Shown piece by piece: positions 34,402-45,799 of a DNA stretch of 64,000 bases. The notes under the pieces were generated by a model, which was not told the origin of the DNA, ran no database searches, and was given only the letters and a program-made list of their open reading frames with translations. This DNA comes from Williamsia deligens (GTDB lineage: Bacteria > Actinomycetota > Actinomycetes > Mycobacteriales > Mycobacteriaceae), in contig NZ_JAMTCI010000004.1 in NCBI RefSeq assembly GCF_024171765.1, forward strand, positions 1 to 64,000, read 5' to 3'. Both the position numbers and the translations under genes were made by a program. The first letter of the stretch is position 1; each line of letters opens with the position of its first letter.

Positions 34402-35082
34402 TCACCTGTGCTGCGGCGCCCCGCCCAGCCGCGCCACCGCGGCGTCGACGTCGAGCCGCGGGTCGAGCACCGCCGCAGCGCGGACCGCGGCCGAACCCAC
34501 CTCGACCAGCCACGTCACCATGTCGTCGACCGCGAGTGCGCACCCTGACCGGACCCACCGGATCGAGGCCTCGTCCACCGCCGCGACGATCGTCCGACCG
34601 ATCAGGTCGACGGTGACATCGTCCGGCGCGACACCGAGGTTCTCGACCAGTGCGGTCAGCACGCGGTCGCGACCCGCCTGCGATGCGCCGCGGACGTCGG
34701 CGTCCTGCGACCGGCCGCCCTCGATCAGTCTCGTCGCCAGCGCGGGGTGCTCGGCGATGTATCGCAGGTGGGCACGCAGCCCCGCCCGGATGGCGTCACC
34801 CGGCTCGTCGACCACTCCCGCGACGAACGCCGAGTCCATCTCCGCGACGACCCCGTCGAGGACAGCCCGGTACAGGCCCTGCTTGGAGCCGAAATGGTGG
34901 AACAACAGGCCGTGCGCCACTCCCGCTCGCGCGGAGATGTCCGCGACGGTGACCTCCCCGAACTCCCGCTCGGCGAACAACTCCGCAGCGGCTGTGAGGA
35001 GACGCTCGCGCGTCGCGGCCTTCTGCTCGGCGCGCGTCATCGACGTCGCGGCGTCGCTCGAGCCGTCCTCGGACCGTGGCAC
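34402..35082 (-). CDS. TetR-family regulator (TetR-2), paralogue of TetR-1
   Basis: 226 residues from GTG 35082 (AGGA about 8 bases before it); ATG 35040 is a possible shorter start. HTH region: ERLLTAAAELFAEREFGEVT, VADISARAGVAHGLLFHHFG. It shares VAHGLLFH-FG-K and the C-terminal LDPxLD pattern with TetR-1 at 18971. It is divergent from the ring-cleavage operon beginning at 35200 and its likely operator lies between them, so it probably controls that operon and itself. The inducer is presumably an aromatic pathway intermediate. Confidence 0.9.
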   Translation of the reverse strand: MPRSEDGSSDAATSMTRAEQKAATRERLLTAAAELFAEREFGEVTVADISARAGVAHGLLFHHFGSKQGLYRAVLDGVVAEMDSAFVAGVVDEPGDAIRAGLRAHLRYIAEHPALATRLIEGGRSQDADVRGASQAGRDRVLTALVENLGVAPDDVTVDLIGRTIVAAVDEASIRWVRSGCALAVDDMVTWLVEVGSAAVRAAAVLDPRLDVDAAVARLGGAPQHR

Positions 35083-35131
35083 GCAGCCGATCCTACGAGA
35101 CCGCGCACCGGGCATCACGCCGTCGACCGTC

Positions 35132-35156
35132 GTTCGTTGACTGACGTTCAGCGAAC
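35132..35156. promoter_or_regulatory. TetR-2 operator between tetR and the ring-cleavage operon
   Basis: Imperfect 25-base palindrome with arms GTTCGTTGA and TTCAGCGAAC around CTGACG; 9 of 12 base pairs match. It lies midway in the 117-base divergent region and includes a TTGACTGAC core similar to the TetR-1 sites. Confidence 0.5.
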
Positions 35157-35199
35157 CCGTACCGTGCGGTGACGGGGATCTCACAACAGAGGAGGGTCG

Positions 35200-36177
35200 A
35201 TGGCGACCAGATTGATCCGCTACGTCGTCGAGGGTTCGACGTATTGGGGCACCGTGGTCGGGGACGACGTCGTCGCCCTCACCGACGACTACCCGACGAC
35301 CGGCGCGCTGCTCGAGAGCGGCCGCGCCGACTGGCAGTCCGCCGCCGAGCGCCCGGCGACGCACACACTGTCCGAGGTCGACGTGATCTCCCCCATCACC
35401 GTCCCGTGCCGGGTCATGTGCCAGGGCGCGAACTACCGACAGCACGCGATCGAGTCCGGGATGGACCCCGACAACCGGGCGTTCAACCTGTTCTTCGACA
35501 AGACCGACGCGTCCGTGACGGGGCCCTACGATCCCGTCACCCGGCCACGGCACGTCCAATTGCTCGATCATGAGATCGAGCTCGGTCTCGTGATCGGGAC
35601 GACGATCGACGGGCCGGTGACCATCACCGACGCAGACCTGCCGCGGTACGTGGCCGCGGTGACCATCGGCAACGACCTCTCCGCCCGTGACGTCCAACTG
35701 CCGCAGGGTCAGTACCTGAAAGGCAAGAGCTACCGCGGGTTCTGTCCGCTCGGACCCGAACTGCTCGTCCTCGACGAGGCGGACTACGCCCTGCTCGACG
35801 ACCTGACGCTGGAACTGCGCGTGAACGGCGAACTGCGCCAGACCGACTCCACCGCCAACCTGCTCTACCGCCCCGCGGAGTCGCTGTCGGAGTTGAGCAC
35901 GTTCTGCAACCTCTCCCCCGGCGACGTCGTGCTGACCGGGACCCCACACGGCACCGCCGCGAAGTCGCCACCGGCCCTGGTCCGCCGGCTCGCCACCGCG
36001 ATCCTGCCGGAACACGTGATGTGGCAGCTGTTCATCAAGCGCAACACCTCCGGGCCGTTCCTACGGCCCGGCGACACCGTCAGCGCATCCATCAGGACTC
36101 CCGACGGTTCCCTCGACCTGGGTGAACAGCGCACGCCCATCGTCGCCGACACCGCAACGGACGGAGCATCCCGATGA
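35200..36177 (+). CDS. Fumarylacetoacetate hydrolase-family protein
   Basis: 325 residues, GAGGAGGGTCG upstream. The FAH metal site is visible: acidic residues in LLDHEIELGLVIG and Asp in GNDLSARDVQLPQG, with QYLKGKSYRGFCPLGP and the C-terminal GDVVLTGTPHGTA and LRPGDTVSASI. The family hydrolyses or decarboxylates 2-oxo/1,3-dicarbonyl products of ring cleavage. It is first in a tightly packed operon (the next ATG lies 4 bases before its stop) with a dioxygenase, a hydroxylase and a thiamine enzyme. Confidence 0.85.
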   Translation: MATRLIRYVVEGSTYWGTVVGDDVVALTDDYPTTGALLESGRADWQSAAERPATHTLSEVDVISPITVPCRVMCQGANYRQHAIESGMDPDNRAFNLFFDKTDASVTGPYDPVTRPRHVQLLDHEIELGLVIGTTIDGPVTITDADLPRYVAAVTIGNDLSARDVQLPQGQYLKGKSYRGFCPLGPELLVLDEADYALLDDLTLELRVNGELRQTDSTANLLYRPAESLSELSTFCNLSPGDVVLTGTPHGTAAKSPPALVRRLATAILPEHVMWQLFIKRNTSGPFLRPGDTVSASIRTPDGSLDLGEQRTPIVADTATDGASR

Positions 36178-36800
36178 CCACACCCGCACCCAGCGACACC
36201 GCCCTCGCACCGGACATCCTGGCCCACTACGTCATCAAGACGCCCCGGGCGACGGAGATGATCGACTGGTACCGGACGGTCTTCGGCGCCCGCGTCGTCC
36301 ACGAGGACGGTCAGATCGCCTTCCTCACGTGGGACGAGGAGAGTCATCGTCTCGCCCTGGTGAAGATCCCGTCCATCGTCCGCCGCCTCTTCCCGTTGGC
36401 GAAGCTGAAGCGGAAGGTGCTCGGGGTCGACCACCTCGCCTTCACGTACTCGTCGCTGGAGAGGCTGCTGCTCAACCACGAGCGACTCGCCGCACGCGGC
36501 ATCCATCCGGTCTGGTCCATCAACCACGGCCCGACCACCTCGCTCTACTACGAGGACCCCGACGGCACCCGGCTCGAGTTCCAGGTGGAGAACTTCCCCA
36601 CCCCGGAGGAGACCGCGGCGTTCTTCGACAGCACGGAGTTCGCCGACAACCCGATCGGCGTGACGATCGACCCGGCGTACCTGTTGGAGCGCATCCGCGC
36701 CGGTGAGCGCCCCGAGGCGCTGACGCATCGCCACGCGGGCGTGCGCCCCGGCACGAAGCCCCGTGTCAACAAGCGGGCCATCACCTTCCGGACACTGTGA
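36174..36800 (+). CDS. VOC-superfamily protein, extradiol dioxygenase-like
   Basis: 208 residues, overlapping the previous stop (ATGA). Two beta-alpha-beta-beta-beta units of one glyoxalase/extradiol module. A candidate iron-binding facial triad can be seen: His18 (LAHYVIKT), His87 (GVDHLAFTY) and Glu135 (TRLEFQVENF). This is shorter than classical two-domain extradiol enzymes (about 290 residues) and matches the single-module type. In this operon it would open the ring of the catechol-like product made by the following hydroxylase. Specificity unknown. Confidence 0.8.
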   Translation: MTTPAPSDTALAPDILAHYVIKTPRATEMIDWYRTVFGARVVHEDGQIAFLTWDEESHRLALVKIPSIVRRLFPLAKLKRKVLGVDHLAFTYSSLERLLLNHERLAARGIHPVWSINHGPTTSLYYEDPDGTRLEFQVENFPTPEETAAFFDSTEFADNPIGVTIDPAYLLERIRAGERPEALTHRHAGVRPGTKPRVNKRAITFRTL

Positions 36801-38644
36801 GCACGAGGAGTCAGGTCCCGGTCGTCATCTGCGGGGCAGGCGCCTCGGGTGCCACGCTCGCCCTGCTGCTGGCGTCACGAGGGATTGCCTCCACGGTCCT
36901 CGACCGACGCCGCGATCCGCTCGCACATCCCGCGGCTCACGTCATCAACGCCCGGTCGCTGGAGATCTGGCGCGAGATCGGTTCCGGGCTCGCGGAGGAG
37001 ATCGCGGCCATGTCGCCGCCGATCGAGGACGTCAACCTCATCCGGTGGTGCTCCACCGTCGGCGCACCGGCGTTCGGCGAGATCGACCTGTTGTCCGAAC
37101 CCGAGCAACTCGAGCGGGTCCGGTCCCACAGCGACCACCTGATCTCACACGTCGGACAGCATCTGCTGATGCCCGCGCTCTGGCGTCGAATCGACGACGA
37201 GCCCCTCGTCGACTTCCGTCGCGGGACAAGGGTGACCGGACTGACGCAGGACGGCACCGGCGCCACCGTGCACACCGACACCGGCGATGTGTCCGCGCCG
37301 TACGTGGTCGCGGCCGACGGGGCGAACAGCGCCCTACGCGACGCGGTCGGGGTCACCCTCACCGGACCGGTCCTGGCCCGGATGGGCAGCGCGTTCTTCC
37401 GATCCCCCGACCTGCACCCCGCCGAGCGTCCCCTGCTCACGTGGATCTACCAGCCGCGCTTCGCCGGCGTGCTCATCGCACACGCCGACGACCACTACAT
37501 CCTGATGGGCACCTACCTGCACCCGCAGCAGCCGATGGCGGCCGACCCCGAGCGCTACTGGTCGCAGACGCTGCCCGCTGTCCTGGGCGCGGACAACACC
37601 TATGAGATGGTCTCGACCGGGACCTGGATGATGACGTCGCAGACGGCATCGGAGTTCCGCAAGGACCGGGTGCTGTTCATCGGCGATGCGGCCCACCGAT
37701 TCCCGCACACCGGGGGCTACGGGTTGAACAGCGGCGTGCAGGACGCACACAACGTGGCCTGGAAGATCGACGCCGTGCTGAACCACGGCGCCGACGACGC
37801 GCTGCTGGACACCTACGAGATCGAACGCCGACCCGTCGTCGAACGATTCGCCGAGCACAGTGTCCGCAACCACTTCCACCTCGACGAGGTGACACGACAC
37901 TTCGGTGCGACGAACTCGATGCTCCACCGCGCCACCACCGCGATGGGACGGGCGCCGTTGACGTGGTTGCCGGACCCGCTCGCGGCCCGGCTGTCCGAGG
38001 GCGTGGTCCGCGGCGGGCTGTCGCGGACGGCGATCCTGGGGCGGGACTCCGCACGTGCACGGCGTGTCCGGGCGCGCGCCGCCGAGGCCATCCCGTCGCA
38101 GCTGCCCCACTTCGTCTCGACCGGACTGGAGTTCGGCTACCGCTACGGCGGTCCGCTGATCGACGGGGGTGATCGACGGACGGAGGAGACCTCCCCGGAC
38201 GACGTCGTCGAATACGTACCGGCCGTACGCGTCGGTGGTCGGCTCCCCCATCTACCCGTGGCCGTCGGCGACAACCGGACGTCACTGCTGCAGATGGTCG
38301 ACCCGGACCCGACGACGATCACCCTCGTCACGTCCACTCCCCTCGACTGGCAGACGCGACTCGGCGAGCGCGTCCCGGCGGGCATGCGGCTGTCCGTCGT
38401 CGACCTGACCGCGATCTGCGCGGACCCCGACGCTGCTGCCCGCATACTGGGAACAGCGCGTGGAGGTGCCGTCGCCGTCCGTTGCGACGGCCACATCATC
38501 TGGTGCTCCGAGGACGCCGCGGAGGATTCCTCGGCGTCGCTCGTCGCACTGCTCGAGACGCGCTGGGCGCCGCTGGTGACCACCGCGACGGCCCACGGGC
38601 ACGACCGACCGGAGGGCATCCGCCATGACCACCAGCGCTCCTGA
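36797..38644 (+). CDS. FAD-dependent aromatic monooxygenase (group A, MhpA-like)
   Basis: 615 residues from GTG 36797, overlapping the previous stop (GTGA). FAD motifs in order: VVICGAGASGATLALLLASR (dinucleotide fold, residues about 9-28), YVVAADGANSALRDAVGV (DG motif near 170), and RVLFIGDAAHRFPHTGGYGL (GD motif near 297) with NSGVQDAHNVAWKI. The C-terminal about 110 residues form the thioredoxin-like domain typical of phenol/3-hydroxyphenylpropionate hydroxylases. It would hydroxylate a phenolic substrate with NAD(P)H and oxygen. The last 20 bases overlap the next gene. Confidence 0.9.
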   Translation: MSTRSQVPVVICGAGASGATLALLLASRGIASTVLDRRRDPLAHPAAHVINARSLEIWREIGSGLAEEIAAMSPPIEDVNLIRWCSTVGAPAFGEIDLLSEPEQLERVRSHSDHLISHVGQHLLMPALWRRIDDEPLVDFRRGTRVTGLTQDGTGATVHTDTGDVSAPYVVAADGANSALRDAVGVTLTGPVLARMGSAFFRSPDLHPAERPLLTWIYQPRFAGVLIAHADDHYILMGTYLHPQQPMAADPERYWSQTLPAVLGADNTYEMVSTGTWMMTSQTASEFRKDRVLFIGDAAHRFPHTGGYGLNSGVQDAHNVAWKIDAVLNHGADDALLDTYEIERRPVVERFAEHSVRNHFHLDEVTRHFGATNSMLHRATTAMGRAPLTWLPDPLAARLSEGVVRGGLSRTAILGRDSARARRVRARAAEAIPSQLPHFVSTGLEFGYRYGGPLIDGGDRRTEETSPDDVVEYVPAVRVGGRLPHLPVAVGDNRTSLLQMVDPDPTTITLVTSTPLDWQTRLGERVPAGMRLSVVDLTAICADPDAAARILGTARGGAVAVRCDGHIIWCSEDAAEDSSASLVALLETRWAPLVTTATAHGHDRPEGIRHDHQRS

Positions 38645-40949
38645 CACCGCCGTGACCACTCCCGACCGCGTCGCGCTGGACGCGATCGCCGACCGCGTCC
38701 TCTGGACGTCGACGGCGATGATCCACCACGCCAACCGGGTTCGACCGAACCCCAGCGGGTTGAAGGTCGGCGGGCATCAGGCCTCGTGCGCCTCGATGGT
38801 GCACATCATGACCTCGCTGTGGTTCGGGCAGCTGCAGGCGGGTGACCGGGTGTCGGTGAAGCCCCACGCCTCGCCGGTCCTGCACGCGATCAACTTCCTG
38901 CTCGGTGACCTCGACGAGCGGTGGCTGCCGACGCTGCGCGAGTACGGCGGTCTGCAGTCCTATCCGAGCCGGACCAAGGATCCCGACCGCGTCGACTACT
39001 CGACCGGCTCGGTCGGCATCGGCGCCACGGCGCCCCTGTGGGGGGCGATCGCCCGGCGCTACGTCGACACCACCTTCGGGACCACCGGCACGGGACGGCA
39101 GTACTCGCTCGTCGGGGACGCCGAACTCGACGAGGGCGCGGTGTGGGAGGCGATCCTCGACCCGTCCGTCGCCGACCTCGGCGAGATCGTGTGGATCGTC
39201 GACATGAACCGTCAGTCGCTGGACCGGGTGGTCCCGAACATCGCCGCCCGGCGACTGGAGGACATGTTCTCCGCCGCGGGGTGGCAGGTCCTCACCGTCG
39301 CATTCGGACGCACGTTGGAGACCCTGTTCGCCCGCGAGGGTGGCGACGCGCTGCGCCGGCGGATCCTCGACATGCCCAACCCCGAATACCAACGGCTGCT
39401 GCGATGCTCGGCCGACGAGGTCCGCACCCGCCTACCGGGCGAGGGCCCCGACGCCGATCGGATCGCGGCGGTCGTCGCCGATCTCGACGACGCGTCTCTC
39501 GTGTCCGCGGTCTCCAATCTCGGTGGCCACGACATCGACGCCCTGCGGGACGCCTACGCGCGCATCGACGACCACCGCCCGACGGTGATCCTGGCCTACA
39601 CGGTGAAGGGCTTCGGCCTGCCGATCCAGGGACATCCGCAGAACCACTCGTCGCTGTTGAGCATCGAGCAGTTCGCGGACCTGGCGACGACGCTCGATGA
39701 GGACACCGAGAACCCCTGGCGACGATTCGATCCCGACTCCTCCGAGGGTCGGATCTGCACGGACACGGCACGGCGTCTCGAACGACCGCCCGTGCCGCCG
39801 CTCCCGCGCCTCGAGGTGCCCCGCGACGTCGACCGGACGCCGTCGGCCACCTCCACCACCCAGGCCGCCCTGGGCCGCGTCCTGCTCGACCTGTCCCGGG
39901 AGGCACCGGAGATCGCCGAACGGGTGGTGACCGTCAGTCCGGACGTCAGTTCGACGACGAACCTCGCCGGGTGGCTGAACAAGGTCGGGGTGTGGTCGGC
40001 CGCGGAACGACAGGACTGGTTCGCCGACGACGCCGAGACGATCATGCACTGGCGCGAACGGCCGACCGGACAGCACATGGAGCTCGGCATCGCCGAGACC
40101 AACCTGGTCGGACTGCTCGCCGAACTCGGGGCCACCTGGAGTCGCTGGGGCCAGCCGTTGCTGCCGATCGGGGTCCTGTACGACCCGTTCGTCGAGCGCG
40201 CTCTCGAGCCGTGGTCGTTCGGCGTCTACGCCGGTGGCCAGTCCATCCTCGTCGGCACCCCGTCGGGGGTCAGCCTGGCATCCGAAGGCGGTGCACACCA
40301 GTCGGTCACGACACCGTCGGTCGGTCTCGAGCAGCCGGGCTGCATCACCTACGAACCGGCCTTCGCGATCGAGGTGCAGTGGATCCTGTTGGACTGCCTG
40401 GCCCACCTCGGACGTCCCGACGGCCGTTCGGCGTACCTGCGCCTGTCCACGCGACCCGTCGAACAGCATCTGGCCGACATCCCCGCGGACCCGGCCGCCC
40501 GTGAGCGACGACGCCGTCAGGTCGTCGCCGGCGCGTACGTCCTGCGATCGGCCGACATCCCCGCCGCGACCCTGGTGACGATGGGGGCGATGGCGACCGA
40601 GGCGATCCGCGCCGCGGATCGACTGGCGGACATGGGGATCGACGTGGACGTCGTCTGCGTGACCAGCCCCGGGTTGCTGTTCGCGGCACTGCAGGCCCGC
40701 GACGGTCGGCACGACTCCCCCACCTGGATCCTCGACAGCGTGTTCCCCGCCGACCGCGCGGCACCCATGGTGACCGTCCTGGACGGGCACCCGCACACCC
40801 TCGCGTTCCTCGCGACGATCAACCGGGTCCCCCTGAAGGCCCTGGGGGTCGCGAGTTTCGGACAGGCCGGCGCCCTCGACGACACGTACCGACACCACGG
40901 GATCGACACCGACAGCATCATCCGCGCGACCCTCGACGCCGTCAGCTGA
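38625..40949 (+). CDS. Thiamine-diphosphate enzyme, homodimeric pyruvate dehydrogenase E1-like
   Basis: 774 residues, about 100-150 shorter than AceE. The TPP-binding motif reads GDAELDEGAVWEAILDPSVA followed by EIVWIVDMNRQSLDR, which parallels the AceE pattern; the N-terminal GGHQASCASMVHIMTSLWFG and the pyrimidine-domain GQHMELGIAETNLVGLLAEL also fit. It lacks any linked E2 or E3 gene, so it may act as a stand-alone decarboxylase/ligase or borrow the housekeeping complex. As the last gene of a ring-cleavage operon, it would process a 2-oxoacid from ring fission. Overlap with the upstream gene suggests stoichiometric expression. Confidence 0.8.
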   Translation: MTTSAPDTAVTTPDRVALDAIADRVLWTSTAMIHHANRVRPNPSGLKVGGHQASCASMVHIMTSLWFGQLQAGDRVSVKPHASPVLHAINFLLGDLDERWLPTLREYGGLQSYPSRTKDPDRVDYSTGSVGIGATAPLWGAIARRYVDTTFGTTGTGRQYSLVGDAELDEGAVWEAILDPSVADLGEIVWIVDMNRQSLDRVVPNIAARRLEDMFSAAGWQVLTVAFGRTLETLFAREGGDALRRRILDMPNPEYQRLLRCSADEVRTRLPGEGPDADRIAAVVADLDDASLVSAVSNLGGHDIDALRDAYARIDDHRPTVILAYTVKGFGLPIQGHPQNHSSLLSIEQFADLATTLDEDTENPWRRFDPDSSEGRICTDTARRLERPPVPPLPRLEVPRDVDRTPSATSTTQAALGRVLLDLSREAPEIAERVVTVSPDVSSTTNLAGWLNKVGVWSAAERQDWFADDAETIMHWRERPTGQHMELGIAETNLVGLLAELGATWSRWGQPLLPIGVLYDPFVERALEPWSFGVYAGGQSILVGTPSGVSLASEGGAHQSVTTPSVGLEQPGCITYEPAFAIEVQWILLDCLAHLGRPDGRSAYLRLSTRPVEQHLADIPADPAARERRRRQVVAGAYVLRSADIPAATLVTMGAMATEAIRAADRLADMGIDVDVVCVTSPGLLFAALQARDGRHDSPTWILDSVFPADRAAPMVTVLDGHPHTLAFLATINRVPLKALGVASFGQAGALDDTYRHHGIDTDSIIRATLDAVS

Positions 40950-41892
40950 CGGCGGCCCGAGCCTGCACGGCACGGCGGGCGTCCTCGGCGACGAGGTCGG
41001 CGTTGATGTGCGCCCCGGCCAGCGCTCCCTGCGCCGCGGACGCGCCGACCTGGGCCATCAGATCGGTCACGTTGCCCGCCACCCACACCCCCGCGGTGTC
41101 CGTCTGGCCGGTGGGCCCCGCGGGGATGTGATGACCGACGCCCATCGAGTGCTCGACAGGTACCAGACCGATGTCGCGGGCGAAGTCGACGCGGGCCTGG
41201 AGTGTCGTGGCGACCGCGAGGGCGGTGCGGGCCACCAGCGACCCGTCGTCGAGGCGGACGCCGGTGAGCCGCCCGTCCCGGGTGTCGAGCGCGGTCACGA
41301 CGCCGTCGACGACGGTCACGTCGAGCGCGGCGAACTGCTCCGCGAGGTCCGCCGGCAGCGACATCCCGTTCGTGAAGTAGACGATGTCGTCCGACAGCTG
41401 TCGGAACAACAGCCCGTGATGCGGCGAGGCGGGGCCGGTCGCAAGCACACCGATCGCCGTGTCGCGCACCTCCCACCCGTGACAGTAGGGACAGTGCAGG
41501 ACGTCGACACCCCAGAGGTCGGCCATCCCGGGGATCGGCGGGAGGACGTCGACGAGACCCGTCGCGATGAGCACGCGGCGCGCACGCAGCACCCGCCCAC
41601 CGCGCAACGTGACGACGAGTGCGGACGCATCGTCCCGCCGCAGGGAGGTGACCCGGTCCTGCACCACCGCACCGCCGTAGCCCTGCACCTCGGAGCGACC
41701 CGCGGCCAGCAACTCCGCCGGGGGCATGCCCTCCCGGCCGAGCAGTCCGTGCACGCCGTGCGCCGGGGCATTGCGCGGTTCCCCGGCGTCGACGACGATC
41801 ACCTGCCGCCGCGACCGCACCAGCATGAGAGCGCCGTTGAGCCCGGCGGCCCCACCGCCGATCACCACGACATCTGCGTCGTACCCGTTCAT
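40942..41892 (-). CDS. Thioredoxin-reductase-like FAD/NAD(P) oxidoreductase
   Basis: 316 residues. N-terminal FAD motif VVVIGGGAAGLNGALMLVRS, redox-type cysteine pair CPYC in VLHCPYCHGWEVRD and C-terminal AGVWVAGNVTDLMAQVGASA. The layout is that of the low-molecular-weight thioredoxin-reductase-like flavoproteins, but the second GxGxxG is degenerate (GVLATGPASPHHG), so NADPH binding may differ. Its end overlaps the convergent E1-like gene by 8 bases. It is divergent from an XRE-cupin regulator gene. Confidence 0.85.
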   Translation of the reverse strand: MNGYDADVVVIGGGAAGLNGALMLVRSRRQVIVVDAGEPRNAPAHGVHGLLGREGMPPAELLAAGRSEVQGYGGAVVQDRVTSLRRDDASALVVTLRGGRVLRARRVLIATGLVDVLPPIPGMADLWGVDVLHCPYCHGWEVRDTAIGVLATGPASPHHGLLFRQLSDDIVYFTNGMSLPADLAEQFAALDVTVVDGVVTALDTRDGRLTGVRLDDGSLVARTALAVATTLQARVDFARDIGLVPVEHSMGVGHHIPAGPTGQTDTAGVWVAGNVTDLMAQVGASAAQGALAGAHINADLVAEDARRAVQARAAVS

Positions 41893-41939
41893 GTCACTCC
41901 TGTCCGTCGCCCGACCACCGCGGTCTGTTCACGATCATC

Positions 41940-41955
41940 AGCGACAAACGTCGCT
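41940..41955. promoter_or_regulatory. Operator-like inverted repeat between flavoprotein and XRE-cupin genes
   Basis: Perfect AGCGAC-AAAC-GTCGCT in the 102-base divergent region, about 40 bases before the regulator start and 48 from the oxidoreductase start. Probably bound by the XRE-cupin regulator. Confidence 0.45.
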
Positions 41956-41994
41956 TTCAGCAAACATCTTCCCGGTTATGGCACACTCGCGACC

Positions 41995-42575
41995 ATGGAC
42001 CACGAGACCGACCAGGCCATCGCCGCGGCGGGTCCCCGCCTGCGCGAACTCCGTCAGCACCGTGACCTCACGCTCGAGGAGGTGTCGACGCAGACCGGGA
42101 TCTCGCGCAGCACGCTGTCCCGACTGGAGTCCGGCGGTCGGCGCGCGAGCCTCGAACTGCTGCTCCCGCTGGCGCGCGTGTACGGCGTGACCCTCGACGA
42201 GCTCGTCGACGCACCGTTCACCGGGGATCCGCGGGTCGCGTTGCGCGCGACCCGCGCCGGTGATCGGACCGTCCTGCCGTTGACCCGCCGGCCGGGTGGC
42301 ATCCAGGCGTTCAAGATCGTCCTCGACCCGTCCGACCCCGGCGTCGAACCGTCGCCCCGCACCCACACCGGGTACGAGTGGCTTTACGTCCTCGACGGCC
42401 GGTTGCGCCTCGTCCTCGGCGAGCACGACGTCGTCCTGACCGCCGGCGAGGCCGCCGAGTTCGACACCCGACTCCCCCACTGGTTCGGCACCGCCGACGG
42501 CCGGGCGGTCGAGTTCCTCAGCCTGTTCGGCAAACAGGGCGAGCGCGCCCACCTGCGTGCCGCGCCGCCGGGGCG

Positions 42576-42591
<16 letters not shown>
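41995..42591 (+). CDS. XRE-cupin transcriptional regulator
   Basis: 198 residues. An N-terminal XRE helix-turn-helix (LRELRQHRDLTLEEVSTQTG, ISRSTLSRLESGGRRASLEL) and C-terminal cupin domain (HTGYEWLYVLDGRLRLVLGE and AAEFDTRLPHWFG). The cupin has the usual histidine pair (HTGYEWLYV, LPHWFGT) and likely senses a small ligand. It is divergent from the thioredoxin-reductase-like gene, its likely target, and converges with an overlap on the uvrA-like gene. Confidence 0.9.
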
Positions 42592-44942
<2,351 letters not shown>

Positions 44943-44952
44943 GCGAGGAACC

Positions 44953-45699
44953 CTAACGGGCGTCGGGGTGGACCACCTCGGCGTCGCCGAACGTCATCGA
45001 CAGGTGGCCGATGGAGGACGACATGAGGGTCGTCCCGATGTCGAGTCCACGGAGTTCGTCGGCGATGGGATGGTCCCCCAGCGAGATGCGTGCGCCACCC
45101 GGTCGCGTCCGGACCGAGGCGGCACGCATCGTCCACGGCGTCGCGCGCAGGGTGGAGTCGAGGTGGGAGTAGGCGGTCAGGGTCGTCGACGAGGACGAGT
45201 CCGGCACCGACAGACCCCGCCCCAGTCGGAGGTCGACGATCTCGCGGCCGTCGGCGCGCACGCTGCCGTGGGGTCGCACGGATCGGTGGCGGCAGTCGAA
45301 GTCGGCGAGGGTCTTCGGGAACCCCCAGATCTCGCGCCCCGCCGCGAGGGTGAAGTCACCGTCGACCGGGAGCCGGTGGATGTAGGCGCACACCTCGCCA
45401 CGCAGCAGTGCGCGCATCCCGCTCGCCCCCGCGCCGGGTCGGTGGTGGTGCACCAGGAAACAGACACCGAACTCGTTGTACGGGCCCAGGTCACCGTCGA
45501 CGTAGTCGACGAACACGATCGCGCACAGTGCACGGCCCGGACGCCAGGTCATGGCGCTCAACCCCGTCGGCTCGAGCAGCGTCGCGACGGCCTCGGCCGA
45601 GACCGAGACCATCGCCGTGAACGCCGTCGCGTGCCGGATCTCGACCGGCGACGCCACCTCCCGCCCCAGGACCGTGTACGTCTCGGCTCGCGCTGTCAT
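44953..45699 (-). CDS. Acetoacetate decarboxylase-family protein
   Basis: 248 residues from ATG 45699. The ADC family core is visible: YNEFGVCFLVHHH, then the Schiff-base region GREIWGFPKTLADFDC with the candidate catalytic lysine in GFPK near residue 122. ADC-fold proteins include decarboxylases and aldolase-dehydratases from secondary metabolism, so acetoacetate is only one possibility. It ends 10 bases upstream of the UvrA-like gene in the same direction and is probably followed by it on one transcript. Confidence 0.8.
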   Translation of the reverse strand: MTARAETYTVLGREVASPVEIRHATAFTAMVSVSAEAVATLLEPTGLSAMTWRPGRALCAIVFVDYVDGDLGPYNEFGVCFLVHHHRPGAGASGMRALLRGEVCAYIHRLPVDGDFTLAAGREIWGFPKTLADFDCRHRSVRPHGSVRADGREIVDLRLGRGLSVPDSSSSTTLTAYSHLDSTLRATPWTMRAASVRTRPGGARISLGDHPIADELRGLDIGTTLMSSSIGHLSMTFGDAEVVHPDAR

Positions 45700-45799
45700 G
45701 GTCGTGTCCACCTCTCGTCGCGGACCAGACAAACACGACGGGTGGTCCCGGTGCGGCGAATTGCGATACCGGCGGTCTCGAATGGGGCACCATCGCCTC

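Noticed and set aside
34402-36015. TetR-2 open frame extended upstream to 36015
   Set aside because: The extension is antisense to the FAH gene and crosses the divergent promoter; GTG 35082 is the plausible start.
39432-40973. 513-residue open frame on the minus strand
   Set aside because: Antisense to the E1-like gene and without any domain pattern.
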